DNA of 64,000 bases, taken from positions 1,054,001 through 1,118,000 of the forward strand of contig JAGPYM010000012.1 in assembly GCA_020736575.1 (NCBI GenBank), read 5' to 3'. The position numbers were made by a program, and so were the translations under genes. The notes beneath the pieces are model-generated. The model was not told where the DNA came from. It made no database searches and saw nothing but the letters and a program-made list of their open reading frames with translations. The DNA comes from Thelonectria olida (lineage: Eukaryota; Ascomycota; Sordariomycetes; Hypocreales; Nectriaceae). Each line of letters opens with the position of its first letter. The first letter of the stretch is position 1. Of this stretch, positions 10,761 through 23,561 are shown in pieces.

Positions 10761-12953
10761 CTAGTGCTTCACATCCGTCTCAAAGTGCCCGTATGAGCTA
10801 CTCCGCTGGTGTCCAGCGACTTGGGTTGTATGCTGACCCTTGGCCCCGGACATGACCCTATCATCTCCCCCACCTGGTGCTGTGCTATAAGGACCCTCGT
10901 CGCCTGAGGAGGATCCGAACCGAGGGAATGAGGTACCGTGCTGGTCTCCGAATGGGTCATGCGCAACGCGTGGTGTTGGCTGCGGCTGCTCGTCCTCCGT
11001 GTATCGCGTACCGCCTTCTGCACGGCCTTTGTCAGGAGTTGCCATTCCGGCGAGGGTGCGGGTTACCCCAAGAAGGACAACGATGCAGTAGAGGAGAAGG
11101 AGGCCGGTGGAGATGAGGGCGTCCTGGATGAGGTTGTTGTGGAGCCAGGTGATGACGGATTCAACAGCCCCCGAGACTTCATCAGTAGTGACACTCGACG
11201 GGGATGACAAAAACGTGTTAAGATCGGAGTCGCCGCTGATCGAGCTGTTGGCGCCGGCGCTGAAGGTATCGTCGTCGAATAGCGGGAAGCTAACCTTGGC
11301 GTGCTCGTGAACCCACGTCAGGCCCTTTTGCAGATTCTCAACCTTGTTGCCGATGGTGCAGTAGACGACTGTCTTGATGGGGTCCAGGAGAATGGTGCCA
11401 TTGAAAACTTCGTCGAGACCGTCATTCATGGTGTCCATGAAAGTAGTCAGGGTGTCGTTAACAGCATCGGTGGCATTCGATACGTAGCCAAGAACGTTGC
11501 TGTTGATATCGTTGTTGAGATCAGTAATGACAGAGTTGGCGTCAGTGGCCCATTCGGCCGACACATTTTGCAAAGTCTTGACAACATCATCGGCAAAGGC
11601 GCCAACCTCCTGGGTCAAGGCAGGCACTTCCTCCTTCATTGCTCGGATCAGAAGCCACTGGCAGAAGCACGAGAAGAAGCCAGCAATGGCAAGAGATAAG
11701 ACGAACAAAGCGATGGGCGACGTAGCGTAGGCAACACACCACCTCACCAAAATCTGCTTCTTTCCTTTGAAACGCGAGGCAATCTTAATGCCAAAGCTTG
11801 CAGTCGTGGAGCGGGATGCGATGTAGACAACGTCCATAGGATCATAGGCGTTCTCAGACATGAGCTGGGCGTGGTGGCGCTCGCGCTTCCATCGTGCAAT
11901 TTCGAAAAGCGCCATGGGAATAATGGCCAGAACAGCAAGAACAATCAGAACAGCAAGGAAGATTGTCTTGGCCTTGTGGATGAGTTCGAACAACTTGGTG
12001 AAGAACTGGTTGAGGGTGTCGTTGTCCGAGCAGAAGGACAGCTGCTGTTTCTTAGCGATTGCAAACGAGTCCCGATCAAACTTGTAATTGCCGAATTCTT
12101 CATCGATGAGTGATCGAACCAAGTCGAAAGGAACAGACACGGCTTCTGCTGTGAGATTTTGGATTTCTTTGAATGAAGGAAGATCATCGTTGAGTTGGCG
12201 GACGTCCTTGACAAAGTCATCGGCATCGAGCTCGAAGTTCTTGAGGTTGTTGACGGGTTCCGTGAAATTAACAGTAGGAAACTTCGGGACAACACTTCCA
12301 AAGACTGAGTCTTCGATGGCACTGGTAACCTTCTCAATACCAGACGTCAAGTCGCTAGCGATATCGTCGATCTCCGAGACGACCTTGTCGATGATTTTGT
12401 TGAAGGCGTCAGTAGCATCCTCGGTAACATTGGCGACAACGTCAAGGCTACCGTGGACAAGGGCAGCAATGAGACAGGTGTAAGTGGCAGTGAGGAAGTT
12501 AATATAGAAGATGATCATAGCCTCAACACCCTTGAGGATCATCTCCAGGACGTAGACCATGGCTTCAACAGACTTCTCAATTCCTGAAGCGGCCATTTCG
12601 TTCACGCCAACGGAGAGGTAGTGAGGCATGGAGGCCATGGCACTGCCAATGTCTTCAACTTTGGTACAGGCAGAAAGGGCCTTGGTCTTTGCGTCACCCA
12701 CATTATCATTGAGGCTAGCAATGAGGATGAGGACGCGGATGAGGACGAGAAGAAGCAGGATGGTCCAGCGGTTCATCCATACTTGAGAGAGTCTTGAACG
12801 GAGGCTGAGATATGGAGTGTAGGTCGGTGCAGTGTCGGCTCGAGCTTCCTGCGTCCTATTCAGGTCGTTGATTGCGACAGATTCCGACCGGAGGGTGTCG
12901 GGGACGGCCGGGTAGGCCCCCTTTTCGTCGGTTTTCCGTGAGGAGAATAACAT
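10761..12953 (-). CDS. prm1: Plasma membrane fusion protein PRM1
   Basis: Single exon, 730 aa. Prm1 acts at contact sites between mating or fusing cells and promotes plasma-membrane merger. Hydrophobic segments lie at about 63-81, 140-170, 330-355, 405-430 and 625-648. They separate two large extracytosolic loops carrying many N-glycosylation sequons (for example NVTED, NLTAE, NVSAE, NATDA, NDTLT). This matches the Prm1 topology. The first loop has the helical segment EDATDAFNKIIDKVVSEIDDIASDL typical of the family. The C-terminal tail is cytosolic, Pro/Ser/Gly-rich and variable. The length fits filamentous-fungal Prm1, which also works in vegetative hyphal fusion. The gene is transcribed in the same direction as tryptophan synthase, with a 1.1-kb gap. 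Confidence 0.93.
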   Translation of the reverse strand: MLFSSRKTDEKGAYPAVPDTLRSESVAINDLNRTQEARADTAPTYTPYLSLRSRLSQVWMNRWTILLLLVLIRVLILIASLNDNVGDAKTKALSACTKVEDIGSAMASMPHYLSVGVNEMAASGIEKSVEAMVYVLEMILKGVEAMIIFYINFLTATYTCLIAALVHGSLDVVANVTEDATDAFNKIIDKVVSEIDDIASDLTSGIEKVTSAIEDSVFGSVVPKFPTVNFTEPVNNLKNFELDADDFVKDVRQLNDDLPSFKEIQNLTAEAVSVPFDLVRSLIDEEFGNYKFDRDSFAIAKKQQLSFCSDNDTLNQFFTKLFELIHKAKTIFLAVLIVLAVLAIIPMALFEIARWKRERHHAQLMSENAYDPMDVVYIASRSTTASFGIKIASRFKGKKQILVRWCVAYATSPIALFVLSLAIAGFFSCFCQWLLIRAMKEEVPALTQEVGAFADDVVKTLQNVSAEWATDANSVITDLNNDINSNVLGYVSNATDAVNDTLTTFMDTMNDGLDEVFNGTILLDPIKTVVYCTIGNKVENLQKGLTWVHEHAKVSFPLFDDDTFSAGANSSISGDSDLNTFLSSPSSVTTDEVSGAVESVITWLHNNLIQDALISTGLLLLYCIVVLLGVTRTLAGMATPDKGRAEGGTRYTEDEQPQPTPRVAHDPFGDQHGTSFPRFGSSSGDEGPYSTAPGGGDDRVMSGAKGQHTTQVAGHQRSSSYGHFETDVKH

Positions 12954-15398
12954 GTTGGATCTTTTTGAGTTGGTAAGTGACGTCTAGATACTCGCCAGGA
13001 GTAATCAAGCGAAGGGAATGGTATAAAGATGGGAAAAAGAAAGTTGACGAAGACGAGTCAAATCGAGGAGGATTAAGGGGAAGGCGAACAGAATTAGGCG
13101 ATCCCAAAAGATGGTGATTGAAAGAAGAATCAGACAAAGGAAAATACAATAGAGTACAATTCAAATAGAGATGCCAGCTCTTGTCTTCTATGAATGCATG
13201 GTGTCTATGTGGTTGCTCGAGTAAATAGATGAAAGACAATAAGAAAGAAGGAGGGAGGGCAATAAAGACAATAATAAGAGGGCATGTGATTATGCAAGTG
13301 AATCGGCCTCAACACGTACCTGAATCACTCCACAAATAGAGTCACCAATGAAAGAAATGTCCCCCAGTCAATCAGTTGACAATAGAAGCAATTTCCAAAG
13401 GCCTTTGTTGGCAGTCGGCGGCAGCGCTTAGAGCGAGGATTTCTTTGGCTGTAAGCGCCCGTTCAGATTGAGTACCCAGTCGCGACGCTGGCAGGGTCTG
13501 GGGCATGGATAGTCCCAAACAAAGCACGGGGAACTCGGGTCGGGGTTTCTGGCTAGGTACGTAATAAGGACTGAGAAATACGAAATGATGCTGCATGTGT
13601 TTCGTAGAGGCTTCGCGGTGAGCTGAGGTTCAGGTTGATGGGTTGAGATCTTGTCGCTTGGGCCCAGCCGCAAGCATGGATGTAGTTGTTCCGGTTAAGA
13701 CTTGACAGAGGCCATACTTGCACAACAGAAGAGTCACAACCTCGAACGGCATCCAAGCAAATGGAGAACCGGTTTGAACAGAGAGATATGGTGACTCAAC
13801 GCAAGTGAGCAAGGGGAAACACCAGCGGAACAACAAGTGAATGGTGCCCGTTCGCTCCAAGCCTCGCCATCCAGAGAGCGGCGTGAGGGCTCAGCATTTA
13901 TTCGATACGACAGACAACGCATGTTTGATCAAGTGAGAGGACGACCTCTGACGCCATTGCGATCTACTTGCTCAAAGTCGATTCTGGCTTCACGACCAGC
14001 ACTAAGACGGCGAGTGCGCCGACGCCAGGGCTGACATTCAAGATGGTGGGTGGCCTGGGGTGGGAGTTGACTGGTGTTGACAGGGCCGATCAAGAAACGG
14101 TGGAAACGACAGGGTCCAAACAGGTACGATCTTCTGGAAACGCTGGTGAACAGTGGCCCTGATGACCACGTTGGCCGGGATGATGAAGTCGAGAACAAGG
14201 CCTCATGGCCAATCAAAATCAGGACTCGGACAGAGCCTCTTGATGAATTAAGGCCGAGACTGGCCCCTGGGCTCGTTCCAAAATAGGCACGCGAAAGGTC
14301 CAGGGTCTTTGGTTCACGTGGAGAATCCGGTTCCAGCGCACAGCTGTTGACCTCATCCAAAGAAACGGAAACCAGTTTTCTCGAAGTTGTCGCAGGTTTC
14401 ATTCTGAAACTTGACAAGATAAGGTTTGGGTTTGAGCGGCGATGTGCGGTATGGAACAAGGCCTTGAATGAGTGAGTTGCTTCCTACTTCGGAGTGTTCG
14501 CTGAAAAGGGAAGCGAGATACCAAGGGCAGACGTCATGTTCATCAGTGTTGCTGTATTCAGTAACCGGTTGACGGGCAAAGCAATAGTTCCGTGAATGGG
14601 TGAAGGCATGCGCCGAGTGAGTGAGTTCGCTCCTGGTTCCCTCATTGCTAACGGAGAATGCGCGGGCCGTCTGCCAATCATCGGACCACTCCAAGATTGT
14701 CAGAGCTTCTGCACCACGTTGGCCGTTGGAATTGGTTGGCTACAAGCGCTTGTCGGCAGCAAGCCATAGGCGCGTGTTGAAACAGCGAGCAGCCCACACC
14801 AGCCATCCAGTCTCACTCGCAAAAATAGCGAAACGGCCTGTGCGAGGGCGGGCGGTTGCGATAGGTCGAGCGTCTGCCATAGTCTGCTTGAGGCGTTTCT
14901 TTGGTTTTAATGTCGTGTGTTTCCCGTTGTTGCTGCTGCTGCTGTTGCTGAGGGTCCTTTTGGGGGGCAATGGTGAAGCCAGGTGCTGTTGTTGAGTGAG
15001 GTCGGGTGGATGAAGCTCCGCTCCCGGCCTCTCAAGCCCACCTCACCTACCTAGGTACCTTAGGTACTAAGTTAGTAGGTAGGTAGGTACCTGGTCGATA
15101 TGCTTGACCGAGTTGAAGAAAACTCAGTAAGTCACCTGCTCATCCTCCCTTGCATCGATCGGCGGGAGTCATCCATGAATTCCGCTTTCAGGGCAAGATT
15201 GCCATTTCTTTGTTTCTTTGTCTTTCTTCGCCACTCCCGTCCGTTTTCGCAGATAGACTTGAAACATTAGGAAAGGGAGGTCTGATATGTACGAAGCTGC
15301 TACCGGTTAAACCAGCTGCGGCATGCAACCTCGCGGGGTAAATACGAAGTTCAGTACATACTGTAGATCACCTCTGCCACGTTTCCAACCGTACATAC
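12954..15398. other. Long intergenic region between PRM1 and the methyltransferase
   Basis: About 2.4 kb lies between divergent genes. ORFs up to 176 codons occur, but none has motifs or supported splicing. A 76-codon minus ORF at 14740-14970 starts with a basic, Ser/Asn-rich stretch over a CTG/TTG repeat and is not convincing. The right end has a TAGGTA-rich repeat. Confidence 0.5.
15045..15092. repeat. TAGGTA-rich imperfect palindromic repeat
   Basis: The run alternates ACCTACCTAGGTACCTTAGGTACT and TAGTAGGTAGGTAGGTACCT. It is built of TAGGTA/TACCTA units and is self-complementary over much of its length. Such simple sequence is common upstream of fungal genes. It lies about 300 bp upstream of the methyltransferase. 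Confidence 0.7.
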
Positions 15399-16716
15399 AT
15401 GGCTCCAGCATCGACATTTCTGAAACGTCAAGGACCCCGGGTCATCTGCTCATCTTTGGCTGCCGAACCCTCTGCATCTCGTCCCATCATGGCCACCGAT
15501 ACCGTATCGTCATCTGCCCATGACCAGCCCACCGAGCTGAGCTCCCAATATGACACTCAGCTTGGTCTGCCTCACTCAACCATGCAGGTCCTCAAGGATA
15601 GAATCAAGCTCCACTATGATCTTGCCAGTGACTATTACCTGAGTCTGTGGTGCGTACCCTGACCAAGCATCGTCTGTTCCCATCCATTACATGTTACTTG
15701 ACCCTATAAACCCGATTGTGTTCGACTAACTACTTCCTACCATCATCAGGGGTGAACACATTCACCACGGGTATTGGCCAACGCCAGAATCTGAGGCAAC
15801 TCAGTCCAAGGAAGAAGCACAGATCGGCCTGATTCAACTCCTGCTCGGCCAGGCCAAGCTGGCTCCAGATACCACCGTCCTCGATGTCGGATGTGGTGTT
15901 GGCGGAACATGCCGCTACCTTGCCTCCAAGTATGGCTGCACTGTCACAGGTATCACCATCTCGACCAAGCAGGTCGAGATAGCAAACCGTCTCACCGAGG
16001 CTGCCGCAGAGAATGAAAGTAAGGAGGCAGGCCAGTCTGCATATATCGAGGCCCCAGGAACCCCAGATGGTGACGGCTTCGTCAAGTTGGGCAAAGGTAA
16101 AGTCCGCTTCATCGAGTTAGATGCTGAGAAAATGGCCGATTTCTTCAGTGGCCAAGAGAGTACGTTTGGTGCTGTTTGGATCAGTGAAGCACTGAGTCAC
16201 TTCCCTAACAAGGGGCTGTTCTTTGAGAATGCCAGCCGAGTCTTACAACCCGGTGGAAAGCTGGTGCTGGCGGATTGGTTCAAGGCCGAAGACTTGGATG
16301 AGACAACCTTTGTCAATGATATCAAGCTGATCGAAGGTAATGGCAGTCTCCAGCTCACAGTTATGTCCATGTGCTAAGAACCTTACTCAGACGGCATGCT
16401 CCTCCCACCTCTTTGCACTCAAAAGGGCTACGTCGATTTGGCCAAGCAGGCCAGTCTCAATGTCTTCGCTGAGCCCAAGGACATCAGCCAGGAAGTCCGA
16501 AAGACTTGGTGAGGCCGTCTCCCTTCACCCGCAATACAATCAACGCTGACAACGTTCAGGGATATATCTTGGTCGTTGGTTCAGAATCCATCGCTATGGG
16601 CGTTTGCTTTTACTCAGGGTCGTGACGGCATCGCCTTCCTTCAATCATTCCGAGCCATGAGACGGGGTTATGCCGACGGGAGTTTCCGGTATGCTGTCAT
16701 GGTTTTCAACAAATGA
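15399..16716 (+). CDS. SAM-dependent methyltransferase, tocopherol/sterol methyltransferase-like
   Basis: Four exons, join(15399..15649, 15750..16336, 16391..16508, 16560..16716), encode 370 aa. The class I Rossmann fold is clear: motif I VLDVGCGVGG at residues 127-136, the acidic post-I strand VTGITISTKQVEIA, then FGAVWISEALSHFPN and the motif III-like RVLQPGGKLVLADW. The N-terminal IKLHYDLASDYYLSLWGEHIHHGYW segment is the hallmark of the gamma-tocopherol, sterol C24 and phosphoethanolamine methyltransferase superfamily. Substrate is not predictable; a lipid or small amphipathic acceptor is the usual case. Residues 1-30 are Arg/Ser-rich and could be a mitochondrial targeting sequence; the alternative start is Met31. 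The last exon ends FRYAVMVFNK, the family-type final strand. A competing intron (GTATGC at 16690 to TCATCAG) would replace this end. Confidence 0.88.
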
Positions 16717-17869
16717 TCATGCTAAGTCAAATTCTTCATCAGAGCATATGGCAAGGAGGCTTTTCTCCCGGTAGTTTAAATCGATTTGTTACAGAGCGAT
16801 GATCCATCTTAAGATGTAGAAAGAACTCCATCCTAACTCCGTCGTAACACAGGCTGGTTTCTAAACACGATAGGCAAAATGACTCTCAATCAACACTCGA
16901 ATCTGAATTCCTCTTCTAATTCAAACAGAACTCGACCCTGACTGCTAAGCTTTGCAGTCGCCCCTCTCCCAAATTCTCCCTGCCCCTTCAAGCCCATCTT
17001 GGTCAATCTTCGGTTCCTTCTCCCTCCTTCTCACGGCAACGCCCGCCAAGCTATTCTCCCAAACCAAATCCATAGCTCACCCGTTATGTGGAAGTCTTGT
17101 TCCCCCTAGCTCCCACATCAGGAGAACAAGTGAGTCGGTTGCTCAAACTTAGGTTCTTCATTACCAAATTGCCATGGCGACCTCCAAAAGTGAGGGTAGA
17201 TGTAAGGTTACGAAAAAAGCCAACCAAGCATTCAAGCCAAACATTTCTCTTCCTACCTTGGTCCAGAGACGAAACTACGGGGTTGGATATATGGCAACGA
17301 CTGAGAGACCAGATAGAACATGCCCATTTCCCCAAGGCAGACACCGTATAAATGGAGTGTACAGTAACGTTTATACCAAATAGCTCAACATTTCTATTGT
17401 CAAGGCATAGTCGGATAGGACTTGTTCCCAACTTCGTTATTATGACAATGTTGCATTGACGAAGCGTCGTACCCATATCGGAGTCATACATGAGGCGCAG
17501 AGCAGTCAGAGGTCATAGAAGGTATAATTCTGGACAGCTTTCCTCTCAAGGAGACCAAAACCAAGCTCCCCACCTGTCAGGTCCAAAAGCGTACCAGCTT
17601 GGCGGCGCACTTTCTGGCGTAGGTGGTGACAGAACAGCTTGATCGGCTTGGTCCTTGGTCCAAGTCCCATCCGCAGAGGACAGAATGGGGGCCCGTCGAT
17701 CGCAGAGAGCAGTGCAAGAATCTATTCCATTCCAAAAACCTCGTTGCAATATACCCATAACATCAAAAATTGTCATTTCCTTCCAGCAAAATAGATTGTC
17801 CCGAGTACGACCGAAACGCCAGTATCATTCGCGACCAGGTGTGGATGGCTAATCGAACATACACCCGGC
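16717..17869. other. Intergenic region between convergent methyltransferase and ATG8
   Basis: About 1.15 kb with AT-rich 3' flanks on both sides. ORFs up to 135 codons (17084-17491, minus) have no recognisable features. No gene was called. Confidence 0.5.
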
Positions 17870-19848
<1,979 letters not shown>

Positions 19849-21168
19849 ATGGCTGCCAGACGGCATGCCCAGCGTCTTGTTGCGCATTTTGGGACACCTT
19901 CCACGCGCTTCACACGTCTCTCTCAGGGTCAATTGAAGTCTTCCAGACGCTTATTGTCGAGTTCAACCGGTTCTCGTTCTTCCCAGGGCACTTCGTCCTC
20001 TGCTTCCCTTCCATTGTGGCTTGCGGCCGGTGTTGTTGGCTTCGCTGCCCCTCTGGCCTACAAGATGGTATGATGCTCAACTCAAGCTGGCGCAGACCTC
20101 GATCATGGTAAATTGGGTGTCAATTGCTCACAGTTGTTCTTTCTCCAGGCTGAACAAGACCCCGTGGCCCTCGACGCCGCCACTCTCGCCGACCGCGATG
20201 CGCAAAAGAAGCGCGAGTCCGGTGTCGATACCAACTCACCCATGCGCCTTCGCATGGAAAAGTTTATCAAAGAGCAGCAGCAACAGATCGTTGAAGGCCT
20301 CGAAAAGGTTGATGGCATGAAGTTCCGCAAGGATGAGTGGGAGCGCCCCAATGGCGGTGGTGGCATCACCTGCGTGCTCCAGGAGGGCAAGGTCTTTGAG
20401 AAGGCCGGTGTCGGCGTCAGCGTTGTTTATGGCTCTCTCCCCAAGCCTGCCATCGAGAAGATGCGCGTCAATCACAAGAACCTCGACGCCGGCGTCGAAT
20501 CCCTCGAATTCTTCGCTGCCGGCCTCAGCATGGTTCTCCACCCTTACAACCCCATGGCCCCTACCGTCCATCTCAACTACCGATATTTTGAGACTGCCAA
20601 CCCCGACGGCACTTCCCAGGCTTGGTGGTTTGGTGGTGGCAGTGACCTGACCCCCTCATACCTCTTCGACGAGGATGCCATTCACTTCCACAAGACCCTC
20701 AAGGACGTCTGTGACGCGCACGACAAGGACTACTATCCCCGATTCAAGAAGTGGTGCGACGAGTATTTCACCAACAAACACCGAGGTGAGTGCCGCGGTA
20801 TCGGCGGCATCTTCTTTGACGACCTCGACGAGACCGAGCGCGATCAGGAGAACACTTTTGCCTTCATCCAGGACTGTCTCAAGTCCTTCCTCCCCTCCTA
20901 CGTCCCCATCATTGAGAAGCGCAAGGACATGCCCTTCAACGAGAAGGAGAAGGAGTGGCAGCAGATTCGCCGCGGAAAGTACGTCGAGTTCAACTTGGTC
21001 CACGACCGCGGTACCGCCTTCGGTCTCAATACTCCTGGATCTCGCGTCGAAAGCATCCTCATGAGTCTGCCCCTGACTGCCAGCTGGAAGTACATGCATG
21101 AGCCTGAGCCTAAGAGCCGAGAGCAGCGCCTTGTGGACGTTCTCAGAGACCCCAAGGAGTGGGTTTAA
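19849..21168 (+). CDS. HEM13: Coproporphyrinogen III oxidase, oxygen-dependent
   Basis: Catalyses oxidative decarboxylation of coproporphyrinogen III to protoporphyrinogen IX in haem synthesis. Two exons, join(19849..20067, 20149..21168), encode 412 aa; the 81-nt intron is phase 0. Family blocks are all present: [91 protein letters not shown] and the C-terminal PKEW. Residues 1-50 are rich in Arg and Ser and lack acidic residues, followed by a hydrophobic stretch ([18 protein letters not shown]). This is the bipartite layout of proteins sorted to the mitochondrial intermembrane space, as for animal enzymes and unlike the cytosolic yeast enzyme. The location is inferred. The start ATG has a good context (GCCATGG). 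Confidence 0.96.
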
Positions 21169-21524
21169 GTCGTGGTTGACATTGACGTTGGAGCGAGGCA
21201 AGCATGAGCGTGGTCAGGTAATGAATGATGGGATGTGCACATGTAAAATATGCTGTGGCAATAGAGGATGCCCAAGGCTGTACAAAACATAACCAATCGA
21301 AGAATACTAGTAAAATAAATAAAATAAACCAAACTTGAATCATCCAATTCCCTCTTCTATTGTGTCTTGAAGCTCCTTCATCTCGCAATTATAGGATAGA
21401 GAGTTCTGGCTTAAAAAAGGGTGGAACGTGAAATAGTCTCTCATCCGCATGGACAAGACCGAATGGAATTTCACCCTCTCACCAACCAGTCTCCCGCTAT
21501 GAGGCCTGACGAAACCAGCCGCCA
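21169..21524. other. Intergenic region between HEM13 and the SWIM gene
   Basis: 356 bp. Its first part is an AT-rich 3' flank with AATAAA-like sequence near 21310-21330 (TAAAATAAATAAAATAAA). No gene was recognised. Confidence 0.6.
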
Positions 21525-22202
21525 ATGCAGAGCCTCCCCTCCCATCGCCGGCTGCTCACATCTCTGTTAAATTCCATCTCCGAGATAGAGTCGCAACCTG
21601 GCAACACCGTCACTTCATCAACGACCGCAACCCCGCCTGCATCCTCGTCTCCCCTCCACGCCATCCCACCATCCGAGCGCCCACCCCTCCTCACGCTTCA
21701 CGTTCTCTTTCCAAATCTCCTGCTCCCTGCGCTAGACTTGCTTGATCGCGGACTCGTTCAGAGACTTTGTCGTAGTAAAGATGGTAGTGAGACTGGCGAC
21801 GCCCAGCCGAGATCCATCGTGGGCCGAATGGATGGAATATTCCTCGTGCGCTCCATCGCAACGACCATGTCCCGCAGGGGTCGCGATCCCGCTCTCTCGT
21901 CGCAGCGCTATGCCGTGCACTTGGGCGCTTGGAACTGCTCCTGCGCCAGCTTCACGTTTGACGCCTTCCCGACCCACGCCGTCACTGCGCCAGGACAAGA
22001 TGCTGCAACGCAGCTGGACATGAGTTGGTCATTTGGAGGGCTGAGCTTGGATGGAGTGGGATCATCTGCGGGGGACGTTCCTTGTTGCAAACATCTCCTC
22101 GCATGTCTGCTGGTTCACAAGTGGCCGAGCATGTTGGGACGGTATGTTGAAACCTGGAGTGTCACGAAGGAGGAGATGGCGGGTATCATGGCAGAAATAT
22201 GA
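21525..22202 (+). CDS. SWIM zinc-finger protein, SWS1/Shu2-like
   Basis: Single exon, 225 aa. The C-terminal half has a SWIM-type zinc site: Cys138 and Cys140 in WNCSCASF, then Cys188 and His190 in VPCCKHLLACLL, giving the C-x-C-x(n)-C-x-H arrangement. Known small SWIM proteins with this layout are Shu2/SWS1, which pair with Rad51 paralogues to promote homologous recombination; membership here is inferred from length and motif. The N-terminal 60 residues are low in complexity (Ser/Thr/Pro), followed by a helical Leu-rich part (HVLFPNLLLPALDLLDRGLV). The loop between the two zinc half-sites is long, about 47 residues. The gene lies tail-to-tail with RPN8, 213 bp apart. Confidence 0.75.
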   Translation: MQSLPSHRRLLTSLLNSISEIESQPGNTVTSSTTATPPASSSPLHAIPPSERPPLLTLHVLFPNLLLPALDLLDRGLVQRLCRSKDGSETGDAQPRSIVGRMDGIFLVRSIATTMSRRGRDPALSSQRYAVHLGAWNCSCASFTFDAFPTHAVTAPGQDAATQLDMSWSFGGLSLDGVGSSAGDVPCCKHLLACLLVHKWPSMLGRYVETWSVTKEEMAGIMAEI

Positions 22203-22415
22203 GCAGTGCGCAGTGTACGACGCAAGATGCATGCCAAGGCAGTGGCTGGCGTGTATTATTCTCACAACCCCATCTACTAAGTAATCCATCATGAAATGTT
22301 CAATGTACAATAGGCTTTTTGCCTTCCCCGTCCCCGACAAGAAATGCTGCCGTGAATGCATCCTTCCAGACGCCAAGAACCACCACGACCTAATCTACCT
22401 TCCTTTATTCTGTCA

Positions 22416-23561
22416 TTACTTCTTGCTCTCTCTAGACTCCTTGGAGTCCTTGTCCTTCTCGCCCTCCTTTGTCTCGCTGTTGGTGCCCTCCTTCTTCTCG
22501 TCCTTGCCGCCAGTCTCATCCTTCTTAGCGTCCTTTTCCTCTTGTTGTTGTCGATTCTGGATTTTGTTCTCGATCAAATCGTGGAAAGCGGTAATGGCAC
22601 GTATCAGACTGCTCAGGTAGATGGCCATGAGTTGGTCATTGGTCTTGATACCCATGGCGTGAGATAGCTCGCCGGCGCCCGCCTTGCCATCATCATCTGG
22701 TGTGGACAGGTTAGGAAGCAGGTTGAAGATATCCTGAAGGTTGCCGAGAATGGCGTGGTTGACGGGGAGCTGGCCATCCAGGACTTTCTGAAGGTAAGCA
22801 CCAATGTCTCGCAAGCGCAGGTGTAGGCCCTGGAGGGACTGGAGCTGGTTGGTGATTCGGGTGGACAGTGTTCCGGCTGCCACGTCGCGGATATCTCTTA
22901 AAAGGTGCTCGACACCGATCTCCTCTGCTTCCTCGGCCTCGATGATGGACGGAGTGTGTACGAACGTTCGGGAAGTGGTAGTACCGTCCTATGATATTCG
23001 ATTAGTTATCAGACATGGTTCACCAGGCAGCCGAGGGATGACCTACATCTTTGATCTCCTCGATGGCAAAGTAAGCGTCGGTAGGAACGCCAGACTCCTT
23101 TGGCTGGACATCGATGATGACAAGTAGAGGGTTGGGGGTATATCGCTTGAAGAGCTCGTTGATCTCCAGATCGGAAGCGCGCAGCTTGGGACCACTGTGG
23201 TACCAGCCTATCAACTTCTCGCGGGCGTTGACCTTCTTAAACATATCGTTCATGGACTCGACATAATTGTGGTCGAGGAACCACACTGAGGGGTCCTTGT
23301 CATCTTCTTCGAAGGGAACTGTGTATTTAGGTAAGCGCCTGACCAGGTGGGATGAGTGGAGGGCGGAGACAACGAACCAGCAAAGCTGTTTGACACCCTC
23401 ACGCTCTTTCCATCATTGCTTCCGAGGAGAACACCAACGACTCGACGCTTGGTCTTAGAGGCGGTACGATTGTAATGGTCGACAGCAGAGAGGAGGACGA
23501 GCGGCGCAACGGTGACGTTTCGAGTGACGAGGGAGAGGGTTTCTGCGGTGGTGGCAGGCAT
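22416..23561 (-). CDS. rpn8: 26S proteasome regulatory lid subunit RPN8 (PSMD7)
   Basis: Non-catalytic MPN-domain subunit that pairs with the deubiquitinase RPN11 in the proteasome lid. Three exons, complement(join(22416..22988, 23047..23318, 23378..23561)), encode 342 aa; intron phases match. The MPN domain (residues about 13-150) includes [24 protein letters not shown] and [11 protein letters not shown]; the metal-binding JAMM histidines are absent, as expected for RPN8. The C-terminal half carries the helices that interlock with RPN11 ([23 protein letters not shown]). The last 45 residues form a Lys/Glu/Asp-rich KEKE tail ([19 protein letters not shown] and onward), also typical. No defect was seen. 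Confidence 0.95.

Noticed and set aside
14740..14970. 76-codon minus ORF with basic Ser/Asn-rich start
   Set aside because: Its N-terminus is translated from a CTG/TTG repeat; no continuation by splicing was found.
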